DNA from: Desulfobulbaceae bacterium
Lineage (GTDB): Bacteria > Desulfobacterota > Desulfobulbia > Desulfobulbales > Desulfocapsaceae
NCBI GenBank assembly: GCA_024640625.1
Contig: JAHEER010000027.1
Location: 1 to 40,082 of the forward strand
Direction of reading: 5' to 3'
Length of the DNA stretch: 40,082 nt
Part shown: piece by piece, positions 19,190-27,302 of the stretch
Position numbering within the stretch: the first letter of the stretch is position 1
Layout: the number at the start of each line of letters is the position of its first letter
Notes under the pieces: generated by a model
Told to the model about the DNA's origin: nothing
Seen by the model: only the letters and a program-made list of their open reading frames with translations
Database searches by the model: none
Translations under genes and position numbers: made by a program

Positions 19190-19912
19190 TCATAACATAT
19201 ATCCATCCCTCACATTGCCAAGAGCAGAAAAGATGGAATTTCTGGCATCCGGAATATGTTTACAAATATGCTCGAGCAGCGAGCGAACTGTCTCCCGCCT
19301 CGAGTCCTCACCGATGGGGCAGTAACTGTCGACCGGTTCCAGGTCGGCAAGTTTGCTGATTTCGATGATCTCGGTCTTGTCAAGGTAGGCCAGTACTCGA
19401 ATCAACGACAGCCGGCCATCGAAAAGATCCTGCCGAGGCACCATGGTCGAGACATTGCCGCTGTAGAGTGCGTTGATCATGAAGGTCTCGATCAGATCAT
19501 CTTTGTGATGCCCCAAGGCAATCTTGTTGAACCCCTTTTGCCGGGCTAGCTCAAAGAGCTGACTGCGTCTGTTTCTTGAGCAGATGAAACAGGTGCGCTC
19601 CTCTTCCACACTCCAGCCCTCGACCGCTGTAAAGCTCAGCCCGAATCGTTCGAGCTGGGCAGCGATCCTCTGCGCCGGCGGCGAGCCACCGTGCTCGGGT
19701 GTCCAGAAACCGTTATCAACATAGACCGCTTCAAGGAGGTAATCTATCGGAGCCTTGGCACGCCAGGTGTGCAGCACCCAGGCAGCCACCAGGCTGTCAA
19801 CACCTCCGGAAACGGCGACCAGCACCCGATCGCCATCGTCGAGCATGCGGTAATCCCCCATTGCCCTGCCGATCTTCCTGTTGTATTTCGAAGGCAGCGA
19901 CGACGGCGCCAT
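19190..19912 (-). CDS. ttcA: tRNA 2-thiocytidine synthetase TtcA-type PP-loop protein
   Basis: A 240-residue adenylating thiolase that would modify C32 of certain tRNAs to 2-thiocytidine using an Fe-S cluster. The PP-loop is VAVSGGVDSLV; TtcA usually has SGGKDS. The cluster cysteines are present as TCFICSRNRR (C108, C111) and a third in DSYCPIGEDSRRE (C198). GHHKDDLIETFMINAL and LSLIRVLAYLDKTEI are characteristic of TtcA. The protein is shorter than E. coli TtcA (about 311) because it lacks terminal extensions. The frame is open to a GTG at 19948, but that lies inside a strong hairpin. The ATG at 19912, preceded by GGGAGAAG, fits the family N-terminus (KYNRKIGRAMGDY) better. A related TtuA-like role is possible, but the cysteine pattern favours TtcA. 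Confidence 0.87.
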   Translation of the reverse strand: MAPSSLPSKYNRKIGRAMGDYRMLDDGDRVLVAVSGGVDSLVAAWVLHTWRAKAPIDYLLEAVYVDNGFWTPEHGGSPPAQRIAAQLERFGLSFTAVEGWSVEEERTCFICSRNRRSQLFELARQKGFNKIALGHHKDDLIETFMINALYSGNVSTMVPRQDLFDGRLSLIRVLAYLDKTEIIEISKLADLEPVDSYCPIGEDSRRETVRSLLEHICKHIPDARNSIFSALGNVRDGYML

Positions 19913-19943
19913 CTGCTTTACTTCTCCCATCGGGTATGTATAA

Positions 19944-19984
19944 ACCACACACCCGCCTGGCAGCGGGCCAGACGGGTGTGTGGT
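19944..19984 (-). terminator. Strong hairpin between the lipoprotein gene and ttcA
   Basis: A perfect 12-bp stem ACCACACACCCG (19944-19955) with CGGGTGTGTGGT (19973-19984), extended after a one-base mismatch by CTGG/CCAG around the loop CAGCGGG. On the minus strand it is followed by TTTATAC, a weak T-tract. It most likely ends transcription of hisB-lipoprotein, or attenuates read-through into ttcA, whose start lies about 30 bases beyond. Confidence 0.65.
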
Positions 19985-20002
19985 GTCAGTGAATATTCAG
20001 GT

Positions 20003-20761
20003 TTACAGATAGGGGCATTGCGCTATTTTTTCTTCGACACCAAGGGTGGCAAGCTCCTCGGCGGTGAGCCATTTGAGGCCGTACTTGTGGGCCGACATGA
20101 TATTGCTCATCAAAGACTGCTGGGTTTCATCGAAGGTTGCCGACCAGATAACCGACCCATCAGAGGTGTCGAAAAGCTTCATGGAAAAGGCCACCGAGGC
20201 GGGAGAATCGGCCCCGTAATTACCCCCGACACGCTGCACATAGCGGGACAGGGTAGTAACCAGAACGGCGTTGCATTTCAGTTTCGAATAGATGGATCTG
20301 AGCAGAGACGTTTGGGTCATTTCGGACTCTGGAAGCAGCGATGTCAGTTGCCGATTGGACAAAAATCTCACCGTGTCATGCCCTCTCAACGCATCCTTGA
20401 TTTGCTGATCAAGAAAACCGGCGCCTTTTTCGAGTTTGGCTGCATTCTGATACGTTAGTGCATCGTCTGACTGCGCTTCAGCCATGACCGGAAACCCAGT
20501 GCTGTCAATCATCCTTATGGTTTCCTTCTGTTCACGTTCCATAGCCTGCGCGCCGGTTCCGCCTTTCGCACCAGCCTGGTCGAATGAACCTTTATCGGAC
20601 CTCAAATCGGTCATCACCGGAAGGGCGATGATACAGGGAACCTGCATCCTGGCGGCCTGTTTCTCCTCTTCCGTAGGCAGCGGCTGTTTGCTGCTGCATG
20701 CGGCCAGCAGTATGGTGAAAGCCGTCACCATGAGCACCAACAACACTTTCCATCTAATCAC
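20003..20761 (-). CDS. Outer-membrane-type lipoprotein with CsgG/TolB-N-like domain
   Basis: A 252-residue predicted lipoprotein. The N-terminus MIRWKVLLVLMVTAFTILLA leads into the lipobox LAAC (Cys22), with Ser at +2, which would favour the outer membrane under the E. coli sorting rule. The mature part has a Gln/Glu-rich linker. An alpha/beta domain follows, with the pattern AVLVTTLSRYVQRVGGNYG, PASVAFSMKLFDTSDGSVIW and FDETQQSLMSN. This resembles the CsgG/LpoB/TolB-N-like fold seen in many deltaproteobacterial lipoproteins of unknown role. I chose the GTG at 20761, which has a GAGG site and gives an ideal signal peptide, over the GTG at 20797 that overlaps the hisB stop. It is translated downstream of hisB on the same transcript, and the hairpin at 19944-19984 likely ends the unit. 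Exact function unknown. Confidence 0.8.
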   Translation of the reverse strand: MIRWKVLLVLMVTAFTILLAACSSKQPLPTEEEKQAARMQVPCIIALPVMTDLRSDKGSFDQAGAKGGTGAQAMEREQKETIRMIDSTGFPVMAEAQSDDALTYQNAAKLEKGAGFLDQQIKDALRGHDTVRFLSNRQLTSLLPESEMTQTSLLRSIYSKLKCNAVLVTTLSRYVQRVGGNYGADSPASVAFSMKLFDTSDGSVIWSATFDETQQSLMSNIMSAHKYGLKWLTAEELATLGVEEKIAQCPYL

Positions 20762-20796
20762 CGTACACCTCGATCGCAAAGGTTTGGTTTTTGCCA

Positions 20797-21399
20797 CTAT
20801 AACGACCCCTTGGAGGACAATACCGCGGTACTTCCTTCCCTCAGTGCCGTCGCTTCGTTGACCGCCCGCCCGAGCGCCTTGAATACCGCTTCGATGATAT
20901 GATGCGCGTTTTCACCGTGAACCAGGTCGACGTGCAAAGTCATTCCACCATGCAGCGCCAGGGCTCTCAAGAACTCCTTGGCCAGAATGGTGTCAAAGGT
21001 TCCCACCTTTTGATCGGAGAGATCCACGCCGTAATGCAGATAGGGCCGGTTGGAGAAGTCAACCACCACCCTGGCCAGGGTCTCGTCCATCGGTACATAG
21101 CTGAACCCGTAACGGTTGATGCCTCCCTTGTCGCCCAGGCCGTTATAAAATGCCTGACCAAGACAGATGCCGATGTCTTCTACGGTATGATGATCATCGA
21201 CCTCCAAGTCACCAGTGGCGCTCACACTGAGGTCAAATGACCCGTGCACGGAGAAAAGGGTAAGCATATGATCGAGAAACCCCACCCCAGTGCTGATCGA
21301 TGACTTTCCCGAACCGTCAATGGTCAGACTTAGTGATATATCGGTTTCGGCTGTGCTTCTTTCAATCGTGGCCGTGCGGGGTCGCTCTTCTTTTTTCAT
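20797..21399 (-). CDS. hisB: Imidazoleglycerol-phosphate dehydratase HisB
   Basis: A 200-residue monofunctional HisB (no phosphatase domain), which catalyses dehydration of imidazoleglycerol phosphate in histidine synthesis and binds Mn in a 24-mer. The metal-binding motifs are FLDHMLTLFSVHGSFD, DDHHTVEDIGICLGQAF and GENAHHIIEAVFKALGRAV, in the usual order. In-frame starts exist at 21399 (ATG), 21417 (ATG) and 21420 (TTG). None has a clear ribosome site, and 21399 gives the usual family N-terminus (RTATIERSTAETDI) and length. No other his gene is nearby, so histidine genes are scattered in this genome. The stop is immediately followed by the lipoprotein frame. Confidence 0.95.
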   Translation of the reverse strand: MKKEERPRTATIERSTAETDISLSLTIDGSGKSSISTGVGFLDHMLTLFSVHGSFDLSVSATGDLEVDDHHTVEDIGICLGQAFYNGLGDKGGINRYGFSYVPMDETLARVVVDFSNRPYLHYGVDLSDQKVGTFDTILAKEFLRALALHGGMTLHVDLVHGENAHHIIEAVFKALGRAVNEATALREGSTAVLSSKGSL

Positions 21400-21571
21400 A
21401 AGGCTGCCTGATTTCATCAATTGGGTTGAAAAGCGTTCGATTTAACTACTAATAAACATTTTTAAACATTGTTCATATTTATACTACATCAACTGCTCAT
21501 GACCATCTTTTTTTCTGGGTTTCGTCAATTTGGATTTCTTGCATTAAATCGAATAGGTACTATTTTTTCTG

Positions 21572-21599
21572 TTGACAATTACACCGTCCTTTATTAAAT
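21572..21599 (+). promoter_or_regulatory. Predicted promoter of tRNA-Gly
   Basis: A perfect -35 TTGACA (21572-21577), a 16-base spacer and TTAAAT (21594-21599, 4 of 6). The predicted start near 21606 is about 20 bases before the tRNA. The region further left (21421-21571) is AT-rich, with no gene visible, and must also hold the minus-strand hisB promoter, which I could not place. Confidence 0.5.
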
Positions 21600-21626
21600 G
21601 TCCCTCTGTTTTGATGAGTGAACTGA

Positions 21627-21701
<75 letters not shown>

Positions 21702-21715
21702 GATAAACAGACCAA

Positions 21716-21742
21716 GGTTCGGCATAGGTCGAGCCTTTTTTT
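21716..21742 (+). terminator. Intrinsic terminator after tRNA-Gly
   Basis: Stem GGTTCG (21716-21721) with CGAGCC (21730-21735), including one G-T wobble, an 8-base loop and then seven T residues. It lies between the tRNA and the rplM ribosome site, so it either ends the tRNA transcript or attenuates read-through into rplM-rpsI. Confidence 0.8.
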
Positions 21743-21759
21743 ATTAATTGAGGTACTGC

Positions 21760-22188
21760 ATGAAAACCTATCTTGCTCCGGTGAACGAGATCGAGAAAAA
21801 ATGGTATGTGGTTGACGCAGAGGACAAGATCCTCGGGCGGTTGGCGACCGAAATCGCTTTTCGTCTGCGCGGCAAGCACAAGCCGACCTTTTCTCCGTTT
21901 ATCGACAACGGTGACTTCATCATTGTCACCAACGCCGACAAAGTGCAGCTCACCGGAAAGAAATGGGACGACAAGAAATATTATCGTCATACTGGCTATA
22001 TGGGCGGCATCAAGGAAACCACGGCCAGAGAACTACTGGAAAAACATCCGACAGATCTGGTTACCAAGGCTGTCAAGGGGATGCTGCCGAAGAACAAGAT
22101 CGGCCGGGCCCAGCTGAAAAAACTCAAAGTTTACGCCGGGGCCGACCATCCGCACAAGGCTCAGCAACCCGAAGTACTGGAACTTTAA
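21760..22188 (+). CDS. rplM: Large-subunit ribosomal protein L13
   Basis: A 142-residue ribosomal protein bL13/uL13 that binds 23S rRNA early in 50S assembly. It is recognised by [58 protein letters not shown] and [20 protein letters not shown], all standard. The ATG at 21760 has the site GAGGTACTGC. An in-frame TTG 12 bases upstream overlaps that site and is rejected. It forms the universal rplM-rpsI pair with the next gene (16-base gap). The transcript probably starts in the tRNA region or by read-through of the tRNA terminator, as I see no separate strong promoter in the short gap. Confidence 0.98.
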   Translation: MKTYLAPVNEIEKKWYVVDAEDKILGRLATEIAFRLRGKHKPTFSPFIDNGDFIIVTNADKVQLTGKKWDDKKYYRHTGYMGGIKETTARELLEKHPTDLVTKAVKGMLPKNKIGRAQLKKLKVYAGADHPHKAQQPEVLEL

Positions 22189-22204
22189 TAACGGAGTCAT
22201 AACC

Positions 22205-22594
22205 ATGGCCGATCGTTTTTACGCAACCGGAAAAAGAAAAAAAGCAGTTGCCCGCGTCTGGATTACTCCTGGATCCGGAAAAGTACAGGTCAACAAAATG
22301 TCGGCCGAGGACTATTTCGGCGGCACTTTTCAGACCCATAAACTGGTCAAGCCCTTTGAGGTGACCGATACATCCGAGCAGTTCGATGTCATGGCCACCC
22401 TGACCGGTGGCGGTAAATCCGCCCAGGTCGACGCTCTCACTCATGGTATTTCAAAGGCTCTGCTGGAAGCCGATGCGGAACTCAGAATCCCGCTCAAACG
22501 TTCGGGCCTACTCACCCGCGATCCCCGCAATAAAGAACGAAAGAAATATGGACAGAAAGGCGCCCGCGCCAAGTTCCAGTTCTCAAAACGTTAG
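22205..22594 (+). CDS. rpsI: Small-subunit ribosomal protein S9
   Basis: A 129-residue ribosomal protein uS9 whose extended C-terminal tail reaches the P-site tRNA. Landmarks: [21 protein letters not shown] at the start, [19 protein letters not shown] in the middle, and the basic tail [29 protein letters not shown] with the terminal Lys-Arg that contacts tRNA. It is co-transcribed with rplM and followed by two hairpins, the second a good intrinsic terminator. Confidence 0.98.
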   Translation: MADRFYATGKRKKAVARVWITPGSGKVQVNKMSAEDYFGGTFQTHKLVKPFEVTDTSEQFDVMATLTGGGKSAQVDALTHGISKALLEADAELRIPLKRSGLLTRDPRNKERKKYGQKGARAKFQFSKR

Positions 22595-22618
22595 ATACAG
22601 CGCACCAGACGTGGTTTA

Positions 22619-22643
22619 CCGCCCTGTGTCAAAGACAGGGCGG
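22619..22643 (+). repeat. GC-rich hairpin just after rpsI
   Basis: A perfect 9-bp stem CCGCCCTGT (22619-22627) with ACAGGGCGG (22635-22643) and a 7-base loop GTCAAAG. It has no T-tract, so it is more likely an RNA-stabilising or processing hairpin than a terminator. It sits 14 bases upstream of the true terminator. Confidence 0.65.
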
Positions 22644-22656
22644 CAGAACCGATCGC

Positions 22657-22696
22657 AAGGGGATGGCAGATGTTCTGTTATCCCCTTTTGTTTTTT
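22657..22696 (+). terminator. Intrinsic terminator of rplM-rpsI
   Basis: Stem AAGGGGAT (22657-22664) with ATCCCCTT (22680-22687), an inner CAGA/TCTG stem (22667-22670 with 22674-22677), then TTGTTTTTT. This is a clear rho-independent terminator. It overlaps the space just before argC, which therefore needs its own promoter or read-through. Confidence 0.85.
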
Positions 22697-22724
22697 CAAG
22701 TCATTCACACCCTGAGGAGTACCA

Positions 22725-23765
22725 ATGTTGCGAGCAGCCATAGTCGGAGCATCGGGATACACCGGCGGCGAATTGGCCCGCCTGCTCTGCACCCATCCAA
22801 CGGTTACCATAACCGCCGCCACTTCCAGGCAGTATGATGGACAACCGCTGTCAGCTGTCTTTCCTCATCTCAGAGACAGGGTCGACGTGACCTGCCGGAA
22901 CCTCGAGACTGCTGCAATAATAGACCAGGCCGACCTGATCTTCTGCGCCGTGCCCCACAAGACTGCCATGGATGTTGTCCCCTCCTTCCTCGAAGCGGGG
23001 AAAAAAGTCGTCGATCTGTCGGCCGATTTCAGGATCAAAGATGCAGCCGTGTATGAGCAATGGTACCAGCCGCACAGCGCCGCCTATTTACTTGAAGAGG
23101 CAGTCTACGGTCTGCCGGAGATTTACCGGGAGCAGATTCGTACGGCCCGCCTGGTAGCCAACCCGGGCTGTTACCCCACATCGATTACCCTGGGACTGGC
23201 ACCGCTGCTGAAGGCAGGTCTGATCGACCCGTCCACCATCATCATCGATTCCAAATCAGGAACTTCAGGAGCCGGTCGGGCAGCTCAGGTCGGCACCCTG
23301 TTCTGCGAGGTGACAGATGGTTTCAGACCTTATAAAGTCGGAGGCACACATCGCCATATTCCGGAAATAGAACAGAACCTCTCCGATTTGGCCGGCAGCC
23401 CTGTAACGGTCTCCTTTACTCCGCATCTGCTGCCCATCTCCCGGGGAATCCTGAGTACCATTTACGCGGGACTCAGGCAGCGGACAGAACTCGACGAGAT
23501 CATGGCGCTCTATGAGAAAATGTATGACCGGGAACATTTTGTCAGAGTGCTCGAACCGGGTAAGCTGCCCACTACCCAGCAGGTCAGAGGATCAAACTAT
23601 TGTGATATTTCCCTGAATCTTGATAAGCGCACCGGCAGGCTGATCATCATTTCGGCACTCGACAATATCGTCAAGGGGGCTTCAGGCCAAGCCATCCAGA
23701 ACATGAACCTGATGTGCGGCTTAGACGAGGATGCGGGGTTGCACCAGGCTCCCCTGTTTCCCTGA
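22725..23765 (+). CDS. argC: N-acetyl-gamma-glutamyl-phosphate reductase ArgC
   Basis: A 346-residue NADP-dependent reductase of arginine synthesis that converts N-acetylglutamyl phosphate to the semialdehyde. It has the N-terminal nucleotide-binding [10 protein letters not shown] (8-17) and AVPH near residue 75. The catalytic cysteine is C149 in [10 protein letters not shown], followed by SGTSGAGRA and the conserved [11 protein letters not shown] containing the catalytic His. Length is typical of type 1 ArgC (about 345). The ATG has a good ribosome site (GAGGAGTACCA). It is followed after 33 bases by truA on the same strand. No other arginine gene is near, so it is a detached arg gene, and no ARG box is evident by eye. 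Confidence 0.96.
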   Translation: MLRAAIVGASGYTGGELARLLCTHPTVTITAATSRQYDGQPLSAVFPHLRDRVDVTCRNLETAAIIDQADLIFCAVPHKTAMDVVPSFLEAGKKVVDLSADFRIKDAAVYEQWYQPHSAAYLLEEAVYGLPEIYREQIRTARLVANPGCYPTSITLGLAPLLKAGLIDPSTIIIDSKSGTSGAGRAAQVGTLFCEVTDGFRPYKVGGTHRHIPEIEQNLSDLAGSPVTVSFTPHLLPISRGILSTIYAGLRQRTELDEIMALYEKMYDREHFVRVLEPGKLPTTQQVRGSNYCDISLNLDKRTGRLIIISALDNIVKGASGQAIQNMNLMCGLDEDAGLHQAPLFP

Positions 23766-23798
23766 GAGCGCGGTATCGCCTGGTGCACCTGAGCAACA

Positions 23799-24605
23799 AT
23801 GAGAACTGTCAAACTGCGCATTGCTTTCGATGGCACCGACTACTGCGGCTGGCAGAGACAGAAAAATGGGATTTCCATCCAGGAGGAAATCGAGCGGGCC
23901 CTGTCCCTCATCTGCAATGCAGAAATCATTCTACACGGCGCCGGGAGGACGGATGCAGGGGTGCACGCTTTGGGCATGACTGCCCACTTCCTCACCTCCA
24001 GCAGGGTAAGCTGCATCGCCCTCCAGAAAGGACTCAATTCTCTGCTGCCAGGAGCAATTCGTATTATCGAGGCAAGCGATCAGCCGGCTGAGTTCCATGC
24101 CCGTTTTTCAGCCCTTGCCAAGACCTACCAATATACGATCTTCACCGGCAGAGTGCTCCCCCCACACCGGCGTCTTTATAGTCACCACCTGCCCTTTGCC
24201 CTGGACCTGCAGCGCATGCGGCACTGTCTGGAAACGCTGGTCGGCACCCATGATTTCAGCAGTTTCGAAACGGCCGGATCGCGAGACAGGAACAACCGCA
24301 ACGGGCGCGGCGGTGTACGTACCATCTTCGAGGCCGGCCTTATCGAGCCTGAGGATAGTTATGTGCAGCTGGTCTTTACCGGAGACGGATTTCTGCGCCA
24401 CATGGTCAGAAACATCACCGGTACCGTGCTCGAGGTGGGCAGAGGGAAACGCAGTGTGGAGGAATTCGTCGGCATCCTCGGCTGCAGGGACCGCAACCAG
24501 GCGGGAGCCACCGCCCCATCACGCGGCTTAAGCCTGGTAAAGGTGCATTATCGAAAGGATTGGGCAGCGCCTGTTGAGGGTCAGCGTTTTTTTCCAGTAG
24601 AGTGA
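23799..24605 (+). CDS. truA: tRNA pseudouridine(38-40) synthase TruA
   Basis: A 268-residue enzyme that isomerises uridines 38-40 of the tRNA anticodon arm to pseudouridine. It shows the N-terminal KLRIAFDGTDYCGWQRQ, the catalytic motif GAGRTDAGVHALG with D52, KTYQYTIF, and GDGFLRHMVRNITGTVLEVG near the end. Length matches the family. It lies 33 bases after argC and is probably in the same transcript. Its 3' end overlaps the end of the convergent LysR gene by 25 bases, so the two transcripts must overlap. Confidence 0.96.
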   Translation: MRTVKLRIAFDGTDYCGWQRQKNGISIQEEIERALSLICNAEIILHGAGRTDAGVHALGMTAHFLTSSRVSCIALQKGLNSLLPGAIRIIEASDQPAEFHARFSALAKTYQYTIFTGRVLPPHRRLYSHHLPFALDLQRMRHCLETLVGTHDFSSFETAGSRDRNNRNGRGGVRTIFEAGLIEPEDSYVQLVFTGDGFLRHMVRNITGTVLEVGRGKRSVEEFVGILGCRDRNQAGATAPSRGLSLVKVHYRKDWAAPVEGQRFFPVE

Positions 24606-25558
24606 CGGGCCAGCAGTGACTGCAGTTTCCACGGCGACGAGAGACAGACATTTTCTTCGTCACAGTCCGACATCACATCGCAGAAGGCCAGAAACTCGGC
24701 CAGCACATCATCCACCTGAGTCCCTTTGCGGCTGATGATTCTGAGCTGCCGCTTCATATCCAGACCGTCAAATTTCAGACTCTTGAGCCAGCCGTTTTCG
24801 ATTTCACGGCAGATTGTCAGGGCGGACAGACAGGCAACGCCGACACCGGATTCTACAGCTCTTTTTACCGACTCGGGATGTCCCATCTCCATGACGATAT
24901 TAACGTCGTTGAGGTGGTCTTTGAGCTTTTCTCGGAAAATCGCCGCGGTTCCCGAACCCCTTTCCCGCATGATCCAGCGGCTGCTGGGCAGATCACGTTC
25001 GAGAACAAAGGACTCGTTGTTGGCCAGCGGATCAGCAGGCGCGGTGAGCACCACGAGTTCGTCCTTGAACCAGGGACGGGTGAGTATATCGTCGTTGGTG
25101 CCGACGTTTCCTTCGACGAAGCCGATGTCAACCGTTCCGTCTTTTACCATCCCTTCAACGATCTTGGTATTGTACACCAGCATGTTGATCAGAACTTTTG
25201 GATGGGCCTTTTTAAATGCACCAATAAGATAGGGTAGAATGTAGTTGCCCACCGAGGAACTGGCGGCGATATTGATCTGCCCGGTCAACTTGTCGTTGCG
25301 CTCGGACATGATGGTTTCGATATTGGTGACCTGGGCAATGATATCTTTGCCCAGGGGCAGAAGATACCTGCCTCTGGCATTGAGCACCAGACTTCGGCCG
25401 TGGCGGTCGAACAGAGAGCCGCCCAGTTGATTTTCAAGCTCAGCCAAAGCCATGCTGACCGCAGACTGAGTCACAAATAGCTTCTTGCTGGCCTTGGTCA
25501 CCTGGGCAGTCTCGGCCACAGCAATAAATATTTCCAATTGTCTCAAAGTAATAGACAT
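24581..25558 (-). CDS. LysR-family transcriptional regulator
   Basis: A 325-residue regulator. The N-terminal winged helix-turn-helix (about 1-62) reads TLRQLEIFIAVAETAQVTKASKKLFVTQSAVSMALAELE in the usual order, followed by a linker helix. The effector domain (about 90-300) has two alpha/beta lobes, including GTVDIGFVEG and GSGTAAIFREKL. The inducer is unknown. The arrangement resembles the CysB/CbbR-like LysR proteins found next to metabolic operons. It is divergent from the nuo operon across a 278-base AT-rich gap that holds two dyads. It may therefore regulate nuo and itself, which is the usual LysR layout; this is inference. The C-terminal tail is basic and overlaps the end of truA. The ATG has no good ribosome site. 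Confidence 0.93.
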   Translation of the reverse strand: MSITLRQLEIFIAVAETAQVTKASKKLFVTQSAVSMALAELENQLGGSLFDRHGRSLVLNARGRYLLPLGKDIIAQVTNIETIMSERNDKLTGQINIAASSSVGNYILPYLIGAFKKAHPKVLINMLVYNTKIVEGMVKDGTVDIGFVEGNVGTNDDILTRPWFKDELVVLTAPADPLANNESFVLERDLPSSRWIMRERGSGTAAIFREKLKDHLNDVNIVMEMGHPESVKRAVESGVGVACLSALTICREIENGWLKSLKFDGLDMKRQLRIISRKGTQVDDVLAEFLAFCDVMSDCDEENVCLSSPWKLQSLLARHSTGKKR

Positions 25559-25625
25559 CCGGCACGCCCGTATTCAGTTTTTTTGATAGTTTACATCTTT
25601 TTTACTGACAATGCACACGAAATCA

Positions 25626-25655
25626 TTGTTTGTAAAAAAAAAAGATAACAAACAA
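25626..25655. promoter_or_regulatory. Dyad in the lysR-nuoA intergenic region (possible operator 1)
   Basis: An 8-bp inverted repeat TTGTTTGT (25626-25633) and ACAAACAA (25648-25655) flank an A-rich 14-base spacer. It lies about 70 bases upstream of the lysR start and about 85 bases upstream of the nuo -35. Its position and AT-richness fit a LysR-type recognition site, but no consensus can be checked here. Confidence 0.35.
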
Positions 25656-25712
25656 CGCACTGGGGAAAAGTGCAAAATATCGTTTTAATACAAATAATTA
25701 TAGACCATAATT

Positions 25713-25725
25713 ACCACACTGTGGT
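25713..25725. promoter_or_regulatory. Perfect palindrome upstream of the nuo promoter (possible operator 2)
   Basis: ACCACA-C-TGTGGT, a perfect 6-bp dyad around one base. It ends 12 bases before the -35 of the nuo promoter, placing its centre at about -54 relative to the predicted start, where activators usually bind. It is a candidate binding site for the divergent LysR protein or for another activator. Confidence 0.4.
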
Positions 25726-25737
25726 TGTAAAAAAAAA

Positions 25738-25766
25738 TTGACACCAGCACAACCGTTCTATATTAT
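25738..25766 (+). promoter_or_regulatory. Predicted sigma-70 promoter of the nuo operon
   Basis: A perfect TTGACA (25738-25743), an ideal 17-base spacer and TATTAT (25761-25766, 5 of 6). It is preceded by an A-tract (25730-25737). Transcription would start near 25773, giving a leader of about 64 bases before the nuoA ATG (25837) with its GGAGAG site. This is the best consensus promoter in the window. Confidence 0.75.
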
Positions 25767-25836
25767 GGCAGGAATTTTGCCGCGCTGTAATATACCATAA
25801 ACGGCTGTTTTTATACATGATAACGGAGAGTTTTGC

Positions 25837-26250
25837 ATGGATTTTTCCGTTTTTCTCTACCGGGACGATATCCTGTGGATCACCGCCTTCACCCTTGGAG
25901 GTCTGACTTTTGCACTTGGTCCGATCATCATCGTCCATCTTTTCATGCCCCGTAAGACCAGGCAGATCGGCAACAACACTGATCAGTTTATCGAGTGCGG
26001 TATGGACCCGATCGGTGACAGCTGGATACGCTACGGGGTTGTGTTCTATCTCTACGCTTTGATTTTTCTCGCCTTCGACGTCGATGTATTGTTCCTGTTT
26101 CCCGTTGCTCTGGCCTACAATGACGAAATGTTCATAGTCAGGGATTTCATCGAAATCATCCTGTTTGTTGGTATTTTATCACTGGCTGTCGTCTATGCCT
26201 GGATCAAGGGAGTATTTAAGTGGGAACGCAAGACGTATCGCCGTCAATAG
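25837..26250 (+). CDS. nuoA: Complex I subunit NuoA
   Basis: A 137-residue membrane subunit of the NADH-quinone-oxidoreductase-type complex I, at the junction of the quinone site and the membrane arm. Three transmembrane helices are visible (about 12-35, 68-88, 98-122). The family loop [27 protein letters not shown] carries the conserved ECG and the SWIRY stretch, and [13 protein letters not shown] holds the acidic residues of helix 2. The ATG follows a good GGAGAG site. It is first in a 13-gene operon and overlaps nuoB by 31 bases, a tight coupling. Confidence 0.97.
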   Translation: MDFSVFLYRDDILWITAFTLGGLTFALGPIIIVHLFMPRKTRQIGNNTDQFIECGMDPIGDSWIRYGVVFYLYALIFLAFDVDVLFLFPVALAYNDEMFIVRDFIEIILFVGILSLAVVYAWIKGVFKWERKTYRRQ

Positions 26251-26765
26251 ACACTGTTCCATCATCATTTGTTCAGTTTGCTGTCGCTGACAAAATCATT
26301 GACCTGTGCAGGGCCAACTCACTCTGGCCCCTGACTTTTGGCATCGCCTGCTGTGCCATTGAGATGATGTGCACCGGCGCCGCCCGCTTCGATCTCTCGA
26401 GATTCGGGGCCGAGGTATTCAGGCCGTCGCCCCGGCAGAGCGACCTGATGATTGTGGCCGGCACCATTTCCAAAAAAATGGCCCCCGGAATCAAGACCCT
26501 CTACGATCAGATGCCCGAACCGAAATGGGTCATCGCCCTGGGCAATTGTGCTATTTCCGGCGGGCCCTTCTTATTCGAAGGGCAATATGGGATTGTCGAA
26601 GGAGCAGACGAGTTTCTCCCGGTGGATGTCTACGTGCCGGGCTGTCCGCCCAGACCCGAGGCTTTGATCGAGGGCATCATCGAACTTGAATACAAGATAA
26701 CCGGCTGGCGCAGATGGCCCAAACCAAAGCCCGAGTGGCGCTCATCCGGGACTGAAGAGAGCTGA
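26220..26765 (+). CDS. nuoB: Complex I subunit NuoB
   Basis: A 181-residue peripheral subunit holding cluster N2, the terminal [4Fe-4S] centre that hands electrons to quinone. The four ligand cysteines are present: tandem C44-C45 ([10 protein letters not shown]), C110 ([10 protein letters not shown]) and C142 (GCPPRPEA). The start is a GTG inside nuoA with GGGAG seven bases ahead. An upstream ATG is not available. The C-terminus is extended with a Trp-, Lys- and Pro-rich segment. With NuoC, NuoD and NuoI it forms the Q module. Confidence 0.97.
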   Translation: MGTQDVSPSIDTVPSSFVQFAVADKIIDLCRANSLWPLTFGIACCAIEMMCTGAARFDLSRFGAEVFRPSPRQSDLMIVAGTISKKMAPGIKTLYDQMPEPKWVIALGNCAISGGPFLFEGQYGIVEGADEFLPVDVYVPGCPPRPEALIEGIIELEYKITGWRRWPKPKPEWRSSGTEES

Positions 26766-26786
26766 GTTGTCCAGCTATTTCTGCAT

Positions 26787-27302
26787 ATGAAAATCCAGGA
26801 AAAAACCAAAGAAGCACTTGCCGCACTGTTTCCCGACCCGCCGGCCTCCGAACCGGAACCCGATGATGCGGAGGAAGGCGAAAAAAAACCGGAGCCACGG
26901 GGCAACGGTATCATTGAGCAGGACTACCACACCAGAGGATTTCATCTCGACGCCCAGATCGAGCCCGATCAATTGATCGAGGCGGTGAGGATTCTTTTTG
27001 ATCTCGGCTACTACCTGGAAGCGATCACCGGGGTCGACTGGATCAAAGATGAGCAACTCGAGGTGGTCTATGATTTCAGCCGCTACGATTTCGACCTCTG
27101 CCGCACGGTGATCCGCACCAGAGTGGACCGTTCGGCTCCTCACCTGCCGACCATTACGCCCATCTACACCGGCGCTTCCTGGCATGAGAGGGAAACCCAC
27201 GACTTTTTCGGAATCGTTTTCGACGGGCATCCGTATCTCGTTCCATTGCTGCTCCCCGAAGATGCCGATTTTCATCCTCTTCTGAAGGACTTCGAAGCAT
27301 GA
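26787..27302 (+). CDS. nuoC: Complex I subunit NuoC
   Basis: A 171-residue peripheral Q-module subunit (the 30-kDa type). It is recognised by FDLGYYLEAITGVDW, LEVVYDFSRYD and SASWHERE-like ASWHERETHDFFGI, the family signature, followed by HPYLVPLLLPEDAD. It is separate from NuoD, not fused as in E. coli. The first 45 residues are unusual: a helix, then PDPPASEPEPDDAEEGEKK, an acidic proline-rich tail not present in typical NuoC. The ribosome site is poor and the start could be later than 26787. The last four bases overlap nuoD (ATGA). Confidence 0.94.
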   Translation: MKIQEKTKEALAALFPDPPASEPEPDDAEEGEKKPEPRGNGIIEQDYHTRGFHLDAQIEPDQLIEAVRILFDLGYYLEAITGVDWIKDEQLEVVYDFSRYDFDLCRTVIRTRVDRSAPHLPTITPIYTGASWHERETHDFFGIVFDGHPYLVPLLLPEDADFHPLLKDFEA

